Shown here: one piece after another, positions 1 through 10,468 of the stretch
Layout: every line of letters starts with the position of its first letter
Position numbering within the stretch: the first letter of the stretch is position 1
Origin: Diphasiastrum complanatum
Taxonomy: Eukaryota; Streptophyta; Lycopodiopsida; Lycopodiales; Lycopodiaceae
Direction of reading: 5' to 3'
Assembly: GCA_029204225.1 (NCBI GenBank)
Contig: CM055102.1
Span: forward strand, 34,528,585-34,592,584
DNA length: 64,000 nucleotides
Program-made: the position numbers and the translations under genes
Notes under the pieces: model-generated
Told to the model about the DNA's origin: nothing
The model's database searches: none
The model's input: only the letters and a program-made list of their open reading frames with translations

Positions 1-1762
1 AAGGTGATGAAGAAAAACTAGACAACATAAGTGATCCTTCTCCATCACTTGCAACAGAACCTTCTTCAATCTCTTTGGAGAGATTAGCTTGCTTGAGTGG
101 GTTTTTCTTCTTGAGACAATTAGAGGCATAGTGCCCCTTCTTGCCACAGAAGAAACACTTCACTTTCTTCTTCTTGGTCTTTGAGTTAGAAAGATGAGAT
201 GTATCATCCTCTTTGTGAGAAATTGGCAAAAATCTAGCTTGGTATTTTTTATGATAGAAGTTTGTAAGTGAATCTCACATGTGTGGAGGATGTTCCCACG
301 TGTGGGGAATTGTAAAGTAAATCAAAATGTTTGATATAGGGGTCTCAAAGAATTTCATAGTCAAGCATTTAGGTGTAGGATGTTGATAGGATCAAATTTG
401 GCATAGATGGCAAATTATCCATTTCCACTTGTAATGCCACTATTGAGCCAAAATAGAGTAGGAGGCCAAACTTGTGCCAATTAGAGTGTAGACAAGTGTA
501 ATGCTTTTGTTTGATGAAGTTTAAGAGGTCCAATAGGATCTAGAGGTGGAACCATGAGTGGTCCAATAGAATTTGAGGTTTGCTTGAAAATGGTCCAATA
601 GAATTTAGAGGTGCATGGATCAATAAAATGGTCCAATAGGATTAAGAGCTGGCAAAGTGTGGTCCAATCATAGTTAAGCATAGTGGTAGCTCATGGATCT
701 ACTAGTATCATTGTACTCCTCATTTGGATCTAATTGCTTTTGAGATTGTGTGGATTTTGAGTGTAAGTGATTTTCTAGCTTTCTCTCTCTACCCGAGAGC
801 TCATGATGATTTTCTCTCTCTACCCGAGGAGAGCAGCTTGTTTTTACTTAGAATAATTTTTGAATACTTCCCACATGTGTGAGTGAGAGTTGGAAGTGAT
901 TGAATGCATGTAGTAGTGTGTTTTTGCCATAGAATCAAAGATAGATCTTGAATCTCAATCTAGTCTTGATCTTGGTGCATCTACACACCTTAGGAGATCA
1001 CAAGTACATGTTGTGGACAGTCCACACGTGTGAAATCAACAATCTTCACCATCTTTGTCTCGATCTTTGGATTTGTCTTTGTTGGATGCTTGAGAGAACT
1101 GGTTCTTACTCCTTCCTTTCTGCTTGCCTTTGACAAAGAGGGCTTTGTCACTTCCACCATGCTCGAGTTTGTTCATCCTAAGAGTTTATAGCTTTGTCTA
1201 GGTTCTTCAGAAATAAGAATTCCTTGGAGAGTTTCTAGATTAGGCAACTCCTCTTTAATAGCAAAAGACTGAACAAGATTATCATAGTCATCTCTCAAGC
1301 CATTCAGTATGACTTGAACTAGCTCATCTTGGTTAATAGTAACACCAACACAGGAAAGCTCTCCATGTAAATCTTTAACTCTCAGAACATAGTTAGATGC
1401 ACTCTCTTCACTTCTTTGGAAACTTTGGAAAATCTGATTTCTAAGAGTGAGTATTCTAGAAGTATTCTTTGCCTCATAGATGGTCTTTAGTGCATCCCAA
1501 GCTTCTTTGGCTGTAGTGCAAGATCCTATCTCTCTAAAATTTCATTAGATACATTCATCTTAATGAAATATAGAGCCATTCTAGCTCTTTTCTTATACTT
1601 AAGAATTTCAGCCTGTGTTTGAGGCTCCTCCTCAACACCATGCACAATATCCATAACATCCTGGAGTATCAAGATAGACTCCATTCTGAACTTCCAAATT
1701 GAGTAATTTGAAGTGTTTAGTATTTCAATGGCTTCTAGAAGATATCCTCCCTGAGATGCCAT
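1..1762 (-). mobile_element. Ty1/Copia gag region (interrupted)
   Basis: Minus-strand Copia gag. The N-terminus (1526-1762) starts MASQGGYLLEAIEIL and has the usual N-Y-W-K-F-R-M-E pattern of Copia gag. Further along, around 1050-1140, it reads ALFVKGKQKGRSKNQ. The zinc knuckle lies at about 120-165: CFFCGKKGHYASNC, spacing C-X2-C-X4-H-X4-C. Gag is normally a single ORF; here it is cut between 213 and 1042 by LTR-like DNA, and there is at least one further break near 1525. The protease, integrase and RT would lie left of position 1, outside the window. It belongs with the primer-binding site and LTR at 2520-3329. Confidence 0.85.
214..1041 (+). mobile_element. Probable solo LTR nested in Copia gag
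   Basis: An 828-bp block splits the zinc-knuckle part of gag. It starts TGTGAGAAATTGG and ends ATCAACA. Flanking pentamers CTCTT (209-213) and ATCTT (1042-1046) match at 4 of 5 positions, a plausible decayed target-site duplication. Inside are paired CTCTCTCTACCCGAG motifs and a CACACGTGTG palindrome near the right end, both shared with the LTRs at 2533-3329 and 36165-36877, so all three belong to one family. Boundaries are inferred from these features. It could also be a degraded longer insertion. Confidence 0.55.
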
Positions 1763-2519
1763 TTTAATGAAGACTTCTTAGTTATTGGACTGAGATATGT
1801 TTGAGCTTGTTCCAATTAGACTTAAAGTTGCTGATCTCTTTCACTATAGGTATTTTCAAGGATGTATTACCTTCCTATGTGAAACACTTGCAACTGTATT
1901 TGAGATGACTCTCAAATATTCCACAAAACAAGCTATCTAGATCAGACACACAAAGTGGATTGAGACACTTTGGCTAGTTTGAATCCTACTTTTGGCACGT
2001 GTGAAATGCATCAGAACAAATCACAATTGACTCTTAGAAGGCTCAAAAGGTGTTCATTACTTCAAACTCAATCTAAATCTTTAGTTTCTTGTGTAGGATG
2101 CTCAAAACAATGGATTCAGAACAAAGCAAGATTGAATCAAATCAAAATGCTGTCACTCAGATTTTGGACCTATCCCTATCCTCTTTAAGAGCTTATAACT
2201 CTTGCTAGACACATCAGATTGATTTGGTTTCAATTTCTATGAAAAGTACAGATCATAAGCTTTTCATTAAGCTATAACACTGCTATCTTTGGATCTATTA
2301 GCAAGGAGAACAAAAGGACTGGAAATCTCTGATTTTCACACGTGCGGAATTCCAAAATTCCGTACTACCACTTTTCAGGCCTGAAAATTCAGTTCCAGTC
2401 CGATTTGATCCAAATACACTTCAGAGAAAGGTGAGAAAAAGTGCAAAACTACTTTTTTTGCTTGATGCAGCTCTCAGTTTCTTGTACAATCAGAGATGTT
2501 AGCATGCAAAGCTTAATTT

Positions 2520-2531
2520 GGCTCTGATACC
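2520..2531 (-). promoter_or_regulatory. Copia primer-binding site
   Basis: Read on the minus strand, GGTATCAGAGCC matches the 3' end of plant initiator tRNA-Met, the standard Copia primer. It lies one base inside the LTR end at 2533 and about 760 bp upstream of the gag start at 1762, which fixes the element's orientation. Confidence 0.8.
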
Positions 2532-2532
2532 G

Positions 2533-3329
2533 TGACAAAATTTCTAGAATTCACACGTGTGAGGAATGTCCACAAGTATGATTGATTTTGATTAAGCTTT
2601 GTGATTAGCACAGTAACCTGATTCTAGATTGTTTAGCAAGATCTAGTTTAGAAGAAATGGCCTAACCACAATCTAGCATGCTAAGCATCAGATTATGATA
2701 TCAATGAATCAAAAAATGAACAAAAGTACAAGATTTCAATGTATTAGCATTAGCTTCAACACGAGTTAGAGAGAGAAAGCTAGAGAGATAACAAGCAAAA
2801 TAGTTTAGATCCAAAATGGCATGAGGTAGTTACAAAACTTTGGTTCTTCATCATTGATTGTGAGGAGAGCTACACATATTTATGGAGTTTGAGGTAGCTC
2901 GAGGTAGAACCACATCTATCCATTCCAAAATGACAAGTAAAGTGACATTTAGAGTCTATGTGACATTTGTCACTTGTCATGCATGAAATTCTACCAACTT
3001 TTTACAAGTGTACTAGTTCTAACTAACAAAGTACAAATCATCATGCATGTGTCCATTAGACTTTGTGCATGCCTTGCATGTCACTATGGATCACTTACAA
3101 TTAATGCATGTGAATTGCCACGAGTTTCTACAAGCATGACTGCCAATTCTATGTCTACAAACTATATGCAAGTTGTATTCTTCAATCTAGACTTTACATT
3201 ACCATGTAGCTCGAGTTCTATGTAGGCCAAACTTGGCATTTTGCATTTATAAGCTACATATTTGCATGGTACAACATTTGTAGCAAGCCAAGAAATCAAT
3301 ACGGATTTGTTTTTCCAATTTTAACAACA
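2533..3329 (-). repeat. 5' LTR of minus-strand Copia element
   Basis: A 797-bp LTR. On the minus strand it begins TGTTGTTAAAATTGG (at 3329) and ends AATTTTGTCA (at 2533), followed by the primer-binding site. The near-terminal CACACGTGTG palindrome and CTCTCTAGCTTTCTCTCT tract match the LTRs at 214-1041 and 36165-36877. The other LTR of this element is outside the window, so age cannot be judged. Confidence 0.65.
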
Positions 3330-3334
3330 CTTAG

Positions 3335-3955
3335 CTTTGATGGAAATTACATACAATGAGCTTCTTTTCATAGAAGCATGTCGAGTTTCCTTTCAAACAA
3401 TTACTTATGGGACAAGATAATACAAGTCTCAAGCTACCATGCAAGCTCCTTTTTGGGGACTTGACTTTGACTTTTGCTTAACTTTTTGAAGTCTAAATTA
3501 AACCTTGAGACTTGCTTATTCTAATTCCTTGCCCCCTAATTACTAGTGGCACCACAAGTTGGGCTTACACTCGCAGGGATGCCAATTCGAGGCCTAACTA
3601 CAAATGGGCTCTTCAAGGTGGGCTTATACACACAGGATGTCGTGCTTGGGCCATTAATTGAACAAAATTGATCACCAACATAATTATGTACAAAGGCTCC
3701 ATCTTTGTAAAATGCTCCTTTCCTGAACTCTCTCGGGAGACATTGAAATGGCCCTTAGGCCTTATATTCCAGCCCCTACAACACATTGTGAGTCTCTTTA
3801 TGAGCATGTTAAGAACTTATGTGTATTTTTGCAGGTTCTTCAATTGTATCAGGTTCTCGAGTAAATAACCAGGTCTAGGACTTTGTTGTGGATACATGAA
3901 AGAAAAGATGGTAACATATACAAAGGCAACTTGATCAAATAGGAGAAGAAAGTTT
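3335..3955. other. Spacer, nothing recognised
   Basis: AT-rich sequence between the Copia LTR and the next Copia remnant. Two overlapping ORFs of 64-66 codons on opposite strands (3613-3868) have no recognisable domain and are probably chance. Confidence 0.4.
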
Positions 3956-3959
3956 GAAG

Positions 3960-5720
3960 TCGAATTAAAATTTCAACAGTATGTTCACATTGTTGATCAA
4001 AATAGGAGTAAATTGGAAAATAAAATTTTGAAACATGTCTTTCTTGGATATTGCATAGGTGGAAGGGGCTCTATTATAACATTGACTTAAATGCAATTTT
4101 TAATTGAATCTAAAGGGTGCAAGTTTTTTGAAGCAATACTAAGAAAATAAGATCAATAATGAAATTTTATACAAAAGTGAATGCAATAGTTGAAATTAAA
4201 AGATAACCATTAAAAAAATTCTATTACCTGCTATAGATCTACAAGGACTAAGAAATCGCCTTAAGAGAGTTTTGAGATGGAATATGTGATAAAGGTCAAT
4301 AAACCTTATTACTTTGATATAGAAAGCCAATGACTTGATGAAAAGCATTGGATATTGACTATGCAAGGAAAAATTGAAGCAATAACATCAACAAAACTAC
4401 GAAGTTTGATAAGTTTTTCTCTTCATAGACATGTCAAGAGTTGCAAATGCCGGTCTCTAAAGATCAACCACAAAGGGAGAGAATGAGAGATATAAGGCTA
4501 GACTTGTTGCCAAAGTTTATACAAGGCAAAGAGGCTGATTATTTTGACACATTTGCTCTTGTTATCAAATTAGCCTCTATAAGGATCACTTAGTATTGGC
4601 TGATGTAAGAAGTTTAATTATACATCAAACTAGTGCAATACTAACATTTTTTTACAATGAGAAAGTGTTACACGTATATACATAAAACAAACTAACTAGG
4701 GATATATAATCTAAGAAAAAGACCAAAAAAAAAAATTGTTAGATTTCATAATGCTCTTATTGGCTTCACATGTCAGATGTTGTGAACACATATGAGAAGT
4801 TAAATGCTGTACAATGATCATAGCATTAAATATGATGATACGATCCTTTCCTACTATAATGATGTGAAGATGTAGTCTGAGATCTTAGAAATAAAAGGCC
4901 TAGGTGAATTGTGCTATTTATGTTGAAGATATGATCAAGCCAAATGAAAGAAGTTACCTTGGTTAAGTTAAAAAAGGATGAAAAACATATTTCACACCTA
5001 CATCAATGTCATTTGATTGTCATACAAAATTGTTAAGAGGATCTTTTCCACTATGACTTGGAAAAAATCTATACTATAATGAAAATTGAATTTACAATGA
5101 ATCTTTGCATATGCATGGTGGCCACAAGATCAAACATTACTCACACAATTAGTGAATTTCAACAATTTGGAAATAGATCTTATAATGTGCATTGAAACAT
5201 TGTCATAATGAGTTTAAGAATTTTAAAGCCAATAATTGGTCACAATGTTTGCTATTAAAGAAGAGGAAATTTATTGATATATAATTATAATGAAGGTCGA
5301 CAAGGTGACATGGACACAGGGAAATGGCCACATAAACCATGCTTTATTGGCTAGGTCTACAATCAAGTAGTATCAGTAGAATAGCATATGTAAAGTGATA
5401 GAATTAGGAGAGTTACATTTGGTAGAACATTGCACATCAAGGCGAGTCATTGTTGATTCACTCCAAAAAACTCTTATGAAAGCAAAACATTGCTTATTTA
5501 TGAAAATGCAAAATTTGGGGAGAACACTTAGAGTGCAAGTGCCAATAAATGGCATTGCAAGCCTTTAAATTGACATTGTCCAAAGGTTGTTCTCAAAGTA
5601 GTTTGAGCTAGTTGCTAGTCCTAGGATGATAAAAATCAACTATTTAAAGGTACATCATAACTCCTTTGCAATGGGTTGAGTCAGGTAGAATTGTTTATTG
5701 CAAGTGGACCAACATAGCAT
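3960..5720 (+). mobile_element. Degenerate Copia integrase-RT-RNase H remnant
   Basis: No long ORF survives, but translated stretches follow Copia polyprotein order. Around 3960-4085 is the integrase C-terminal region (pattern V-H-I-V-D-x-x-R-S-K-L-x-N-K ... V-F-L-G-Y-C). Around 4470-4600 is the RT start (Y-K-A-R-L-V-A-K ... D-T-F-A-L-V-I-K-L-A-S-I-R). Around 5100-5170 is the region before RNase H (M-V-A-T-R-S-N-I-T-H). Around 5300-5560 is an RNase H-like stretch. Many stops and frameshifts mean an old, dead copy. LTRs are not recognised. Confidence 0.65.
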
Positions 5721-6633
5721 CGAATCGTTTGGATGTTGCTGTTGACATGTATGGCCATGTGCTCCATGTTTAGGCTTGGCCTATTCAACTTGATGTGCAC
5801 ATATTTGTACAAAACCAATTATAGTATTAGGTAGTTCCAGATTGCAACATTGCAATGAAAAAGTATCATGTAAGTATACAGTTAAAAGCATAGAAAAGCT
5901 GTAGGTAATAAAAGAGGGTGACAATGATATCATCCTAACCACTAAATGCCTTGTTCTTGTCTCATAGTAAGTTGTTTTTTGGCTATTTCCCAAATGATCA
6001 ATTCCATATGGTTTGTTGGTGAGGATTGATTGAGAAATGTTTTTTATGCTTATTTGTTTTTAGCTTGCTTGGACTTCTTGGTTCACACACTTCTACATTG
6101 ACTATCTTCATATGAGCTAGTGCCTTTCATAAAAATTATAAAAAATAGATAATAACAATAATAATAATCATGTGCTTTCTATGTGTAAATGAGAAACTCA
6201 TAATTATGACATATCATGCCCTCCAAAATTAAGTACAAAAATCGCACCAAGATTTAAGTTCCAACTCGATTGTTGCTTTTATGCCAAGCACTAGGCAAAG
6301 TTATGCAATATTTCTCATGCTTTAGTGAATGGCCAATCTATTCACTTTGTTAACATTCTCTCTATTATTGTAGGGTAGATTCGATAGCAAAAAAACTTCA
6401 ACATAGAGCACTTGTATTTCGACATAGATTTAGCTTCAAAATGGGAGCAAATTTTGGCTCCCAACCAATAAGAATAAATTTTAGAGAACCTTATTTCATG
6501 TTATGGTTAGCTATAGATTTGAACAATAAATATTTTTTGACATACACTCATGTTCATCAGTTCATTTGAATGCTTACAAAATGTAAATTTTTTCTCCCAA
6601 ACCAAGCGTAAGGACCACATTAAAGTAAAAAAA

Positions 6634-6636
<3 letters not shown>
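5721..6636. other. AT-rich spacer
   Basis: No gene, RNA or repeat is recognised apart from a short ATA/ATAA-rich run near 6146-6170. Possibly the decayed LTR of the preceding remnant. Confidence 0.35.

Positions 6637-6637
<1 letters not shown>

Positions 6638-6705
<68 letters not shown>
6638..6705. repeat. (GA)n microsatellite, 68 bp
   Basis: About 34 uninterrupted GA units. It is the left arm of an inverted structure whose right arm is the (CT)n tract at 6828-6903. Confidence 0.98.
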
Positions 6706-6708
<3 letters not shown>

Positions 6709-6825
6709 GTCCTCTCTCCCTCATACTTGCAAGTACATGGGTACGAGATACTCTCTCTTTCTCTTTTTGGTACCCACCAGTACCTACGCGTACTTGCAAC
6801 CAGTTGGGTACAAGAGAGAGGGAGG

Positions 6826-6827
<2 letters not shown>

Positions 6828-6903
<76 letters not shown>
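6828..6903. repeat. (CT)n microsatellite, 76 bp
   Basis: About 38 uninterrupted CT units, complementary to the GA tract at 6638-6705. The inner 45 bp next to each array are also partly inverted copies (ACTTGCAA, GGGAG and GGGTAC blocks), so the whole 266-bp segment can fold back. Confidence 0.98.
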
Positions 6904-6905
<2 letters not shown>

Positions 6906-6959
6906 GGTACTCAACGCTATTTTACTCTACTTGGAATCATAAGCTTTGCAAGGTATATG

Positions 6960-8040
6960 ACCCTCTAAGGTTTTTTTTGGTGGGAAATTTTTATCTTGAG
7001 TGTGTGGCTGCAGCGGCTCATTGAAATCGGCAGATGATGATGATGTTCATGAACGGTCCTCCCCCTCGTATCTTAGTAGCACTGCCCCATTTGAACTAGG
7101 CAAATCCTTGATTGCCATGTGGTGTGGTAGAGCAATGCTAGGATGTTTATTTGTCCCATAAACGTAATGTCAAGTCTTCAATTTTTTTTTGTATTTTTGA
7201 TGTACTCACAAAGGTGGAATTTGCTTGCATGTGAAATAACAACTAGTTTTGTCCAGAATGCTCATCCATGACAAAAGCATCAGCGATTCTGTCTATAAAC
7301 TGGTCCAGAAATCTCAGACATGTCATTATGCAGGGGAAGGCCCAGGGCCTTCCGTGCAGGTCGGGCCCTGCTCTTGGGCAAGGGCCCTCCCAGCATTGAA
7401 GGCCCTTGGGGCAAGGCCTTTCCCTCCACATTGCACTTTTTTTATATGTGCATAATATATAGTTGAACCTGCACACAATTTCGTGTGTGTGGTGCGTGCG
7501 TGCGTGTGTGTGTGGGCGCACACTGCTTGGGACTGGGGACACTTGCCCGCATTGCATGGGACCCCTTGCCTTTGGCTGACCCCACTTCCCACGTGTCACA
7601 CTGCCTACGACTCGGGATCCTGTTGCCTACTCGGGATCCCACACTACTCGCTACCCTCAGACCCCGTACGCCCTTATCAGAATTGAACCATTGGGTGTCG
7701 CCACATGGCGAGTGCCCATTGCCCAGTTCAAATGGCTTGGGCACTGCCAATAAGGGTATGGGTGGTACTCCTTCTCACCATTACCTATTACGTTAAAACC
7801 TGCAGTTTTTTTTACAGTTCATTTGAAAGTTGCCTTAAATGGCAAATTTTTTTACTTTTGAAAATTATAAGAGCAATGAATACATTACAGATTTGTAATG
7901 TACTTTTGCTATTTTTAAAAAGTTTAAGAATCACCTTACGTTTTTGTAAGGTACACTTTCTATTTTTGGAAAGTCGCACAGATCCAACTTGCTATTTTTA
8001 GAAGTCGACTTTCTAAAAATAAAAATAAAATTTTTAAAAA
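6960..8040. other. Spacer with GC-rich GGGCCTT block
   Basis: No gene. About 7325-7440 is GC-rich with repeated AAGGCCC/GGGCCTT words. About 7480-7525 is a GT-rich imperfect microsatellite. About 7830-8035 is AT-rich, with short fold-backs such as the CTATTTTTAGAA / TTTCTAAAAATA pair either side of GTCGAC at 7999-8027. Overlapping ORFs on both strands here have low-complexity translations and no domains. Confidence 0.5.
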
Positions 8041-8054
8041 AAACCTCCAAGTGT

Positions 8055-8103
8055 TTTACGTAGGGGAAGGCCCCAAGGCGGGGGCCTTCCCCCTTACGTA
8101 AAG
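8055..8103. repeat. GC-rich hairpin
   Basis: Arms TTTACGTAGGGGAAGGCCCC and its near-complement ending TTACGTAAA, separated by about five bases, give a roughly 20-bp stem. It may be the end of a small fold-back element together with the preceding GC-rich block. Confidence 0.85.
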
Positions 8104-8402
8104 GATAATTGCTGCATTTTCTGCCCATATTTCAGACTGCTTAAAAAGCAAAATGGAAGACCCACCGTTTTCAAGGGTGATTATGTTTTGCAAATGCAAA
8201 TTCTACTTCATAATGGCATAATGGTCCTTGTTATGATAACGTTGATTATGTTTTTTAAACTCAGATTCTACTCCGTAATTGGCATGAGGAGTGATATAGG
8301 ACAGGTGTCATGTATTCATAGGCTCTGAACACAGATGTTCAGAGCCATAGCGCACAGTTGAAGGGTTGAATGCCAATTACGTCCTATAGCAGGCAGTGAG
8401 CA

Positions 8403-8493
8403 GGCCTGCTACCATGTAAAAGCAGCCTTCAACACACTTCGCCGCAGGGCGGCTGAGTGCGTGAAGGATGCTTGCTACACAAGGTAGCGGGCC
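8403..8493. repeat. Imperfect 40-bp fold-back
   Basis: The left arm from GGCCTGCTACC pairs with the right arm ending GGTAGCGGGCC. Interior matches (CCTTCAACACACT against AGTGCGTGAAGG) continue towards a short GCAGG loop. A smaller perfect stem, GGCTCTGAAC/GTTCAGAGCC, lies just upstream at about 8320-8346. This could be a fold-back MITE or an RNA hairpin; no transcript evidence is available. Confidence 0.65.
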
Positions 8494-8697
8494 TGGTCTA
8501 CCTAGTTCATAGTGGTCATGTGAAAAAGCAACCACTTTTAAGCAATGGAATGAGCCGGGGAGAATGTGGTTTGCCCATAATGCTACACCAAAATAGTCAG
8601 TTCTAGAAAATAGGTGTTCTATTGTTTTTCCTAAAAGGAATTCATAATAATATTAGTTAACGACCTCTTAATAGTTTGATTATCATGTAAAGAAGCA

Positions 8698-8868
8698 TTC
8701 ATCTTCAGATTCTGAAGAAGCAATTGAAAAGGCTTCATCTGATCCAAGCATCGATATCTTCATCTGAATAAGCAATTGAAAGGGCTTCATCTGATCATCC
8801 AGCGTCATCTTCATCTGAAGAAGCAATTAAAAAGGCTTGATCTGATCATCCAGCATCATCTTGATTCG
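8698..8868 (+). repeat. 51-bp tandem repeat, about 3 copies
   Basis: Three diverged copies of a unit containing TCTGAAGAAGCAATTGAAAA and GGCTTCATCTGATCATCC. The period is 51 bp between copies 2 and 3, a multiple of three. In one frame the unit reads SSSSEEAIEKASSDHPA, interrupted by stops in copies 2 and 3, so it may be a decayed protein repeat. Confidence 0.75.
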
Positions 8869-8941
8869 TCAGCCAACCTAGCTTCTCAAAGGGAGAAGCC
8901 AAGAACGCACAGAATGACAATCTATGTGTGACAGAGAAACA

Positions 8942-10184
8942 GCTGATCAGATTTAAACGGAGATCAGTGAGCACAAAACAGTACCGTCTCCTCAAGCAGT
9001 ACCGTCTATTATTTCACTTAAAATCATAATGAACGATGGCAACGTCCAGGATGGCACAATCAGGTTGATGACAAGATCTTCTAAACATCAAAGCTCATGG
9101 GCATATTGCAATGCTCGTGAAGACAGCGTACTCATACGGCTCACGGTCAGAGACGTTCTATCGCAGGTGCTACTACATAGTACCAGTCTATTCTTGACCT
9201 CACGCATCCAGCCTTCAGGTTAACTCAAATCCTTGGATCTGGTGTCATGTTCTAAATGTATTGTTTCTGATTGCCCCGACTCACACTACAGAATACATAT
9301 ATACACAAGAGTGAGAACGTTTGAACATGATCATATGCATCATGTTCAGAGGAAAGCACAATACTCAAAATGATTTTGTTAATGCACAGATGGATATAGG
9401 TCGTAGAGTCGCCTTTCTTACATTTCAAGTGCGTGCATAAATGGACAGACATAAATAGCCTCGTCTCTTATTCTTTACAGGTACGTGTACAGACCTGAAG
9501 ATTCTTTGAGGCTACTCATGTCTAAATTGTACAAGTTCCTGTCTGTAATAAGGAAAAGCAATTGCACTTAACTACGATCTACAAACCAACAATATACTGA
9601 TCAGTGAATTTGCTATTACAAGAATGTCACAATTCTAACAGCTGATAACAAGGTCCTTAAGACCTCATACGCATATCATGCACACAGACACACAAGGCCT
9701 CGATGAAATGGAAGACCATCCACAAGAGTACTTGATATTACCCTCACGCCCCAGACATCCGGTTATATCAGATCCCTGGCTCTGATACCATATCATGTTG
9801 GACGTGCATCGTTTATAAATTATCATACAATTAGACACACATCAGAGTTATAAGAACGGTTGAAGCAGACAACAAGCATGCAGCTCAGATCAGGGAGAGC
9901 GCTATAAAAGCAGCTCTATTTTATTGTCAATGCTCAAATAGAAGAGGCATTGCCAAGCCTCTTATTCTTTACAAGCACGAGCATAGACGGAAGAGGCATA
10001 GCCTCGACGTCTCTTATTCTTTACAAATTACAAGTACGTACGTATACAGAGCTGAAGAATCTCAGAGGCTGCGCATATTGATTCTTTGTTCGTGTCTGTT
10101 ATAACTAATAATAAATTGCACCTACTAACCAACAATATAAAAGGTCAGTAAATGTCCTACTATAAGAATCTCAGATATCTAATA
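8942..10184 (-). mobile_element. TRIM-like array of short LTRs
   Basis: Two related short LTRs alternate with short internal segments. LTR A is 9248-9640 (393 bp, TGTTCTAAATG...TTCTAACA) and LTR B is 9796-10184 (389 bp, TGTTGGACGTG...ATCTAATA). Each has a shared TCTCTTATTCTTTACA block and the same tail order (CAACAATATA ... GTCAC/CTCAG). Internal segment 9641-9795 ends at a primer-binding site, GGCTCTGATACC, five bases from LTR B. Segment 8942-9247 ends in a homologous but decayed site (GGATCTGGTGTCA) before LTR A. At 8929-8950 another LTR-like end (GTGACAGAGAAACA then GCTGATCAG) matches the A junction. There is no coding capacity, as expected for TRIM elements. Flanking target duplications are not evident. 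Confidence 0.5.
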
Positions 10185-10468
10185 CGTATACGACGCTATA
10201 AAAAATAGTAAGGATGTGTTTGTTGTCTGAACAAATGTACCCGTTGAGATTGGACTTGATGAAGTTGCTTCAGCCCTAGACTATTCGATGCAGCGTGCCA
10301 TGAATTTGCGAGCAGCCATCAGACCCAAGCATAGTGAATTTTAAGAAATCTTTCAACCTCCAAGCTCTCTTCCTTGATCATTTATATGTAGAACGCGATA
10401 TGATGGAAATGCCAGCCTAGACTTATTAGAGATTTCTGTGAGCTTGCTTGCGAGTCTTCGACAGAACG

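Noticed and set aside
6507-7024. Overlapping ORFs of 70-135 codons rich in RE or SL
   Set aside because: Produced by the GA/CT arrays.
7243-7796. Several 67-118 codon ORFs on both strands
   Set aside because: GC-rich repeat with overlapping open frames, low-complexity translations, no domain.
8698-8868. CRISPR-like spaced repeats
   Set aside because: Contiguous tandem repeat without unique spacers in a plant genome.
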